DNA of 64,000 nucleotides from contig SSBO01000012.1 of assembly GCA_005281725.1 (NCBI GenBank), positions 21,530,779 to 21,594,778 of the forward strand. The letters are read 5' to 3'. The position numbers and the translations under genes are program-made. The notes beneath the pieces are model-generated. The model did not search any database, was not told the origin of the DNA, and saw only the letters and a program-made list of their open reading frames with translations. This DNA comes from Wuchereria bancrofti (taxonomy: Eukaryota; Nematoda; Chromadorea; Rhabditida; Onchocercidae). Position 1 is the first letter of the stretch. Each line of letters starts with the position of its first letter. Shown here in pieces: positions 61,984-64,000 of this stretch.

Positions 61984-63853
61984 GATTGAGGCTGCTGCAA
62001 TAAGATTTACAGTAGACAATACAAACTGTTATAATACTAAACGAGAAATGAGGGTTAACGCAATGCAGTAACGTGAATTCTAAACTGTAAACCTCCAGAG
62101 TAGCACCCTAGACTTGTCATACCGAATTTATCAGTTCAATCGACTATTCTTCCTCAGTCCTCAGCCATGTATTTTCAAAATACTTGGTAGAACTTTTACT
62201 TCTATTATTAATTAGCGATTAATAACCAATTCTATCATCTTTAAAGCTTTTTATGATTCCAGTCTGTGATATACAATATTGCAGCAATGAAATTGCTACC
62301 ATAGTATGCACAACTAACTAGTAACCGGAAAAACAGCACCCGTATGTCCAATTCTCTACTTTCAATCATTACTGACAAAGGTAGAGTGTAGATTTATGGT
62401 CTCTATGTCATTCAGCAAATTGCAAATCATCTTTCCATGAGAAAATTTAACTCACCTGTGGAAGATAATGCAGAAAGAATAAAACAAATAAAGAAATCAA
62501 ACTAACATTATAATAGAAAATCGGCAAAACTTAAATAAATGTCTACAACATACTACACATCAAATAGAAGCTGTTAATACATCAGAACTGCTTCAGTACA
62601 CGCAAAACATGATTTGACCCATGACCTCGTCCCATGATGTGACCCATGACCCCGTCCTCATTATTCCGATTTGCCTCGGTCCGCTTACCCCTCCGTTTAG
62701 GGTAAGCCAACAGACCAACACTCTTGCTCCATCCACAAGTGGCACACACTATCGCTCGCTTGGGCTATGTCACACATTTTAGTAATTACTGAGAGCAATC
62801 AATCGTTGTGAGAACCAGACAAAACATAACATATTCAATGTATCATTGACATTTCTACATGACACAAAGGTATGTCATAGGTAAGGAGAGTGGTCACTCT
62901 AGTCATTAGCCACTGGTCATTTGGTGGTAATTATACCAGCTTTGTCATTCCATTACAAAAAATAAAGAAAAATTAAAAGGTAAAATGAGTTGGATATCAT
63001 AGATTATCGTTTGCTTTTTTATGAGACGCTATTCAACCAAGTTACTAAGTGAATATAAGAGCACTTACTAACAAATATCTTATTAACGAGAATTTGTAAA
63101 CTTTTAGACGATGATTTATTGCAAAAAGGAAAATATACCTTATTGCAATTTTAATTTGTTCAATGATATGTCACAATTTTAATAGTTCTATTTAAAAATT
63201 TTTTTTTGTGAATTAAAAACTTTAATATTTGTATGCACATGTTTCATTTTCTTTAATTTGAAAAGGCATTACGGTACGTTCAATTTTGTTCAATTATTAT
63301 CACATAACAATTATTATCTTTTTCGGGAATTTTTAGAAATCATTCATTTATATCTGAAACAAATTATTTTTAATAATCTAACATGAATGCTACACAAAAT
63401 CCAAAGTTAACATTTATCTCATCATCAAATGAAAATGTTTAAAGTGCAGTAATATTAAACAAACCTTGCAATGTTTTAGTGTTTTATCTTGCACTGAGTA
63501 TAGAGCTTGAACTCTTTCATTTCCGCCAGTACCTGTAACTTATGAATTACCTGTCATTTCGTCATCACTTGAATTTAATACTGAAACTCGTTACAATACA
63601 GTTGTATAAAGTGGTTCAACCCATTTGTATATTTAGTTTGTTCGCTTCTTACCTTGCATAAAATTTCAAAGATAAATAACTGTTCCGGTACTTTCCCAAG
63701 AATAAATAACTGTTCCGGCAAGATTCACTTACACTATATTACTGTTAAATGATGTGTTAGATTTAAAAGAAAAGTTCATTAATGTTTAGATTTCAATAGC
63801 ATTTTCTTCCCAGTTGTTAACTTAGCTATAAACTCTACCAGAATTAAGCTTAC
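61984..63853. other. rps-16 upstream region, no gene seen
   Basis: Starts with a TTATTGCAG spliced-leader acceptor candidate (exon side from 61994). Contains a short inverted repeat and two small direct repeats: a 17-bp TGACCCATGACC(T/C)CGTC pair at 62615 and 62640, and an ATAAATAACTGTTCCGG pair with a 30-bp period near 63672 and 63702. No coding exon is supported. Confidence 0.5.
62683..62707. other. 8-bp perfect inverted repeat with 9-nt loop
   Basis: GCTTACCC and GGGTAAGC flank CTCCGTTTA, in a locally GC-richer patch. It could form a hairpin; no known RNA family is recognised. Confidence 0.6.
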
Positions 63854-64000
63854 ATGATGCGGAATGATCCGTATCGGTGCATTCATCAATATATTGCGAT
63901 ATATTCCGCGCGGTATCAGCGCTCGACAATGAGCGGCATGAAGATTCACTGATTAGTGCCGTTTCCATAAGTTCGCTCAGTACGCAATACCATTCTGGTA
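63854..64000 (-). CDS. probable internal or first exon of an edge-truncated gene
   Basis: The minus strand is open from the window edge for about 49 codons to a GTAAGC donor at 63853, in a patch clearly less AT-rich than its surroundings. The translation is not low-complexity (PEWYCVLSELMETALISESS then SADTARNISQYIDE). The other two minus-strand frames carry stops, but one plus-strand frame is open for 32 codons. An internal ATG exists, but the exon runs off the window, so start and family are unknown. Confidence 0.4.

Overview
This is a eukaryotic nuclear window, most likely from a filarial (clade III) nematode. It is AT-rich, with genes broken into many 30-250 nt exons by mostly 70-500 nt introns ending in TTTCAG-like acceptors. 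Acceptor-like sites lie just upstream of several start codons, as expected for spliced-leader trans-splicing. The conserved genes read best as nematode orthologues. The species call is inference from composition and gene structure; no search could be run. All gene models were assembled by hand by joining exons in phase, so their lengths are modelled, not measured.

Layout. 1-3.4 kb (minus): nucleolar DEAD-box helicase DDX56, its C-terminus beyond the left edge, preceded by a 56-codon Lys-rich gene that may share an operon with it. 4.0-6.0 kb (plus): proteasome subunit beta-6 (pbs-6). 6.9-13.0 kb (plus): a 16-exon SUN-domain membrane protein of the SUCO/SLP1 type. 15.3-18.2 kb (plus): a small single-pass membrane protein gene whose last four exons are present twice, the copies meeting at a single N. 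18.2-24.0 kb: mostly AT-rich non-coding DNA, with one possible short gene on the minus strand. 24.1-30.2 kb (minus): a GW182-family Argonaute partner resembling AIN-1. 34.3-39.5 kb (minus): lin-23/beta-TrCP, complete, 15 exons. 40.8-42.3 kb (plus): an unrecognised 146-aa gene. 43.8-55.6 kb (plus): a 36-exon gene fusing a DEAH-type RNA helicase to a C-terminal RING1-IBR-RING2 ubiquitin ligase, about 1,591 aa. 55.6-60.7 kb: non-coding DNA with degenerate telomere-like hexamers and a decayed copy of the 146-aa gene region. 60.7-62.0 kb (minus): ribosomal protein S16. The right edge holds one probable exon of another gene.

Several genes concern protein turnover (proteasome beta-6, SCF F-box protein LIN-23, helicase-RBR ligase) and others RNA biology (DDX56, GW182, the helicase part of the fusion). 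Nothing in the sequence shows they are co-regulated; this looks like ordinary chromosomal neighbourhood. The most unusual items are the helicase-RBR fusion, the duplication at the N, two inferred GC-AG introns, a phase-neutral 36-nt microexon in the GW182 gene, and the unrecognised gene with its decayed copy.
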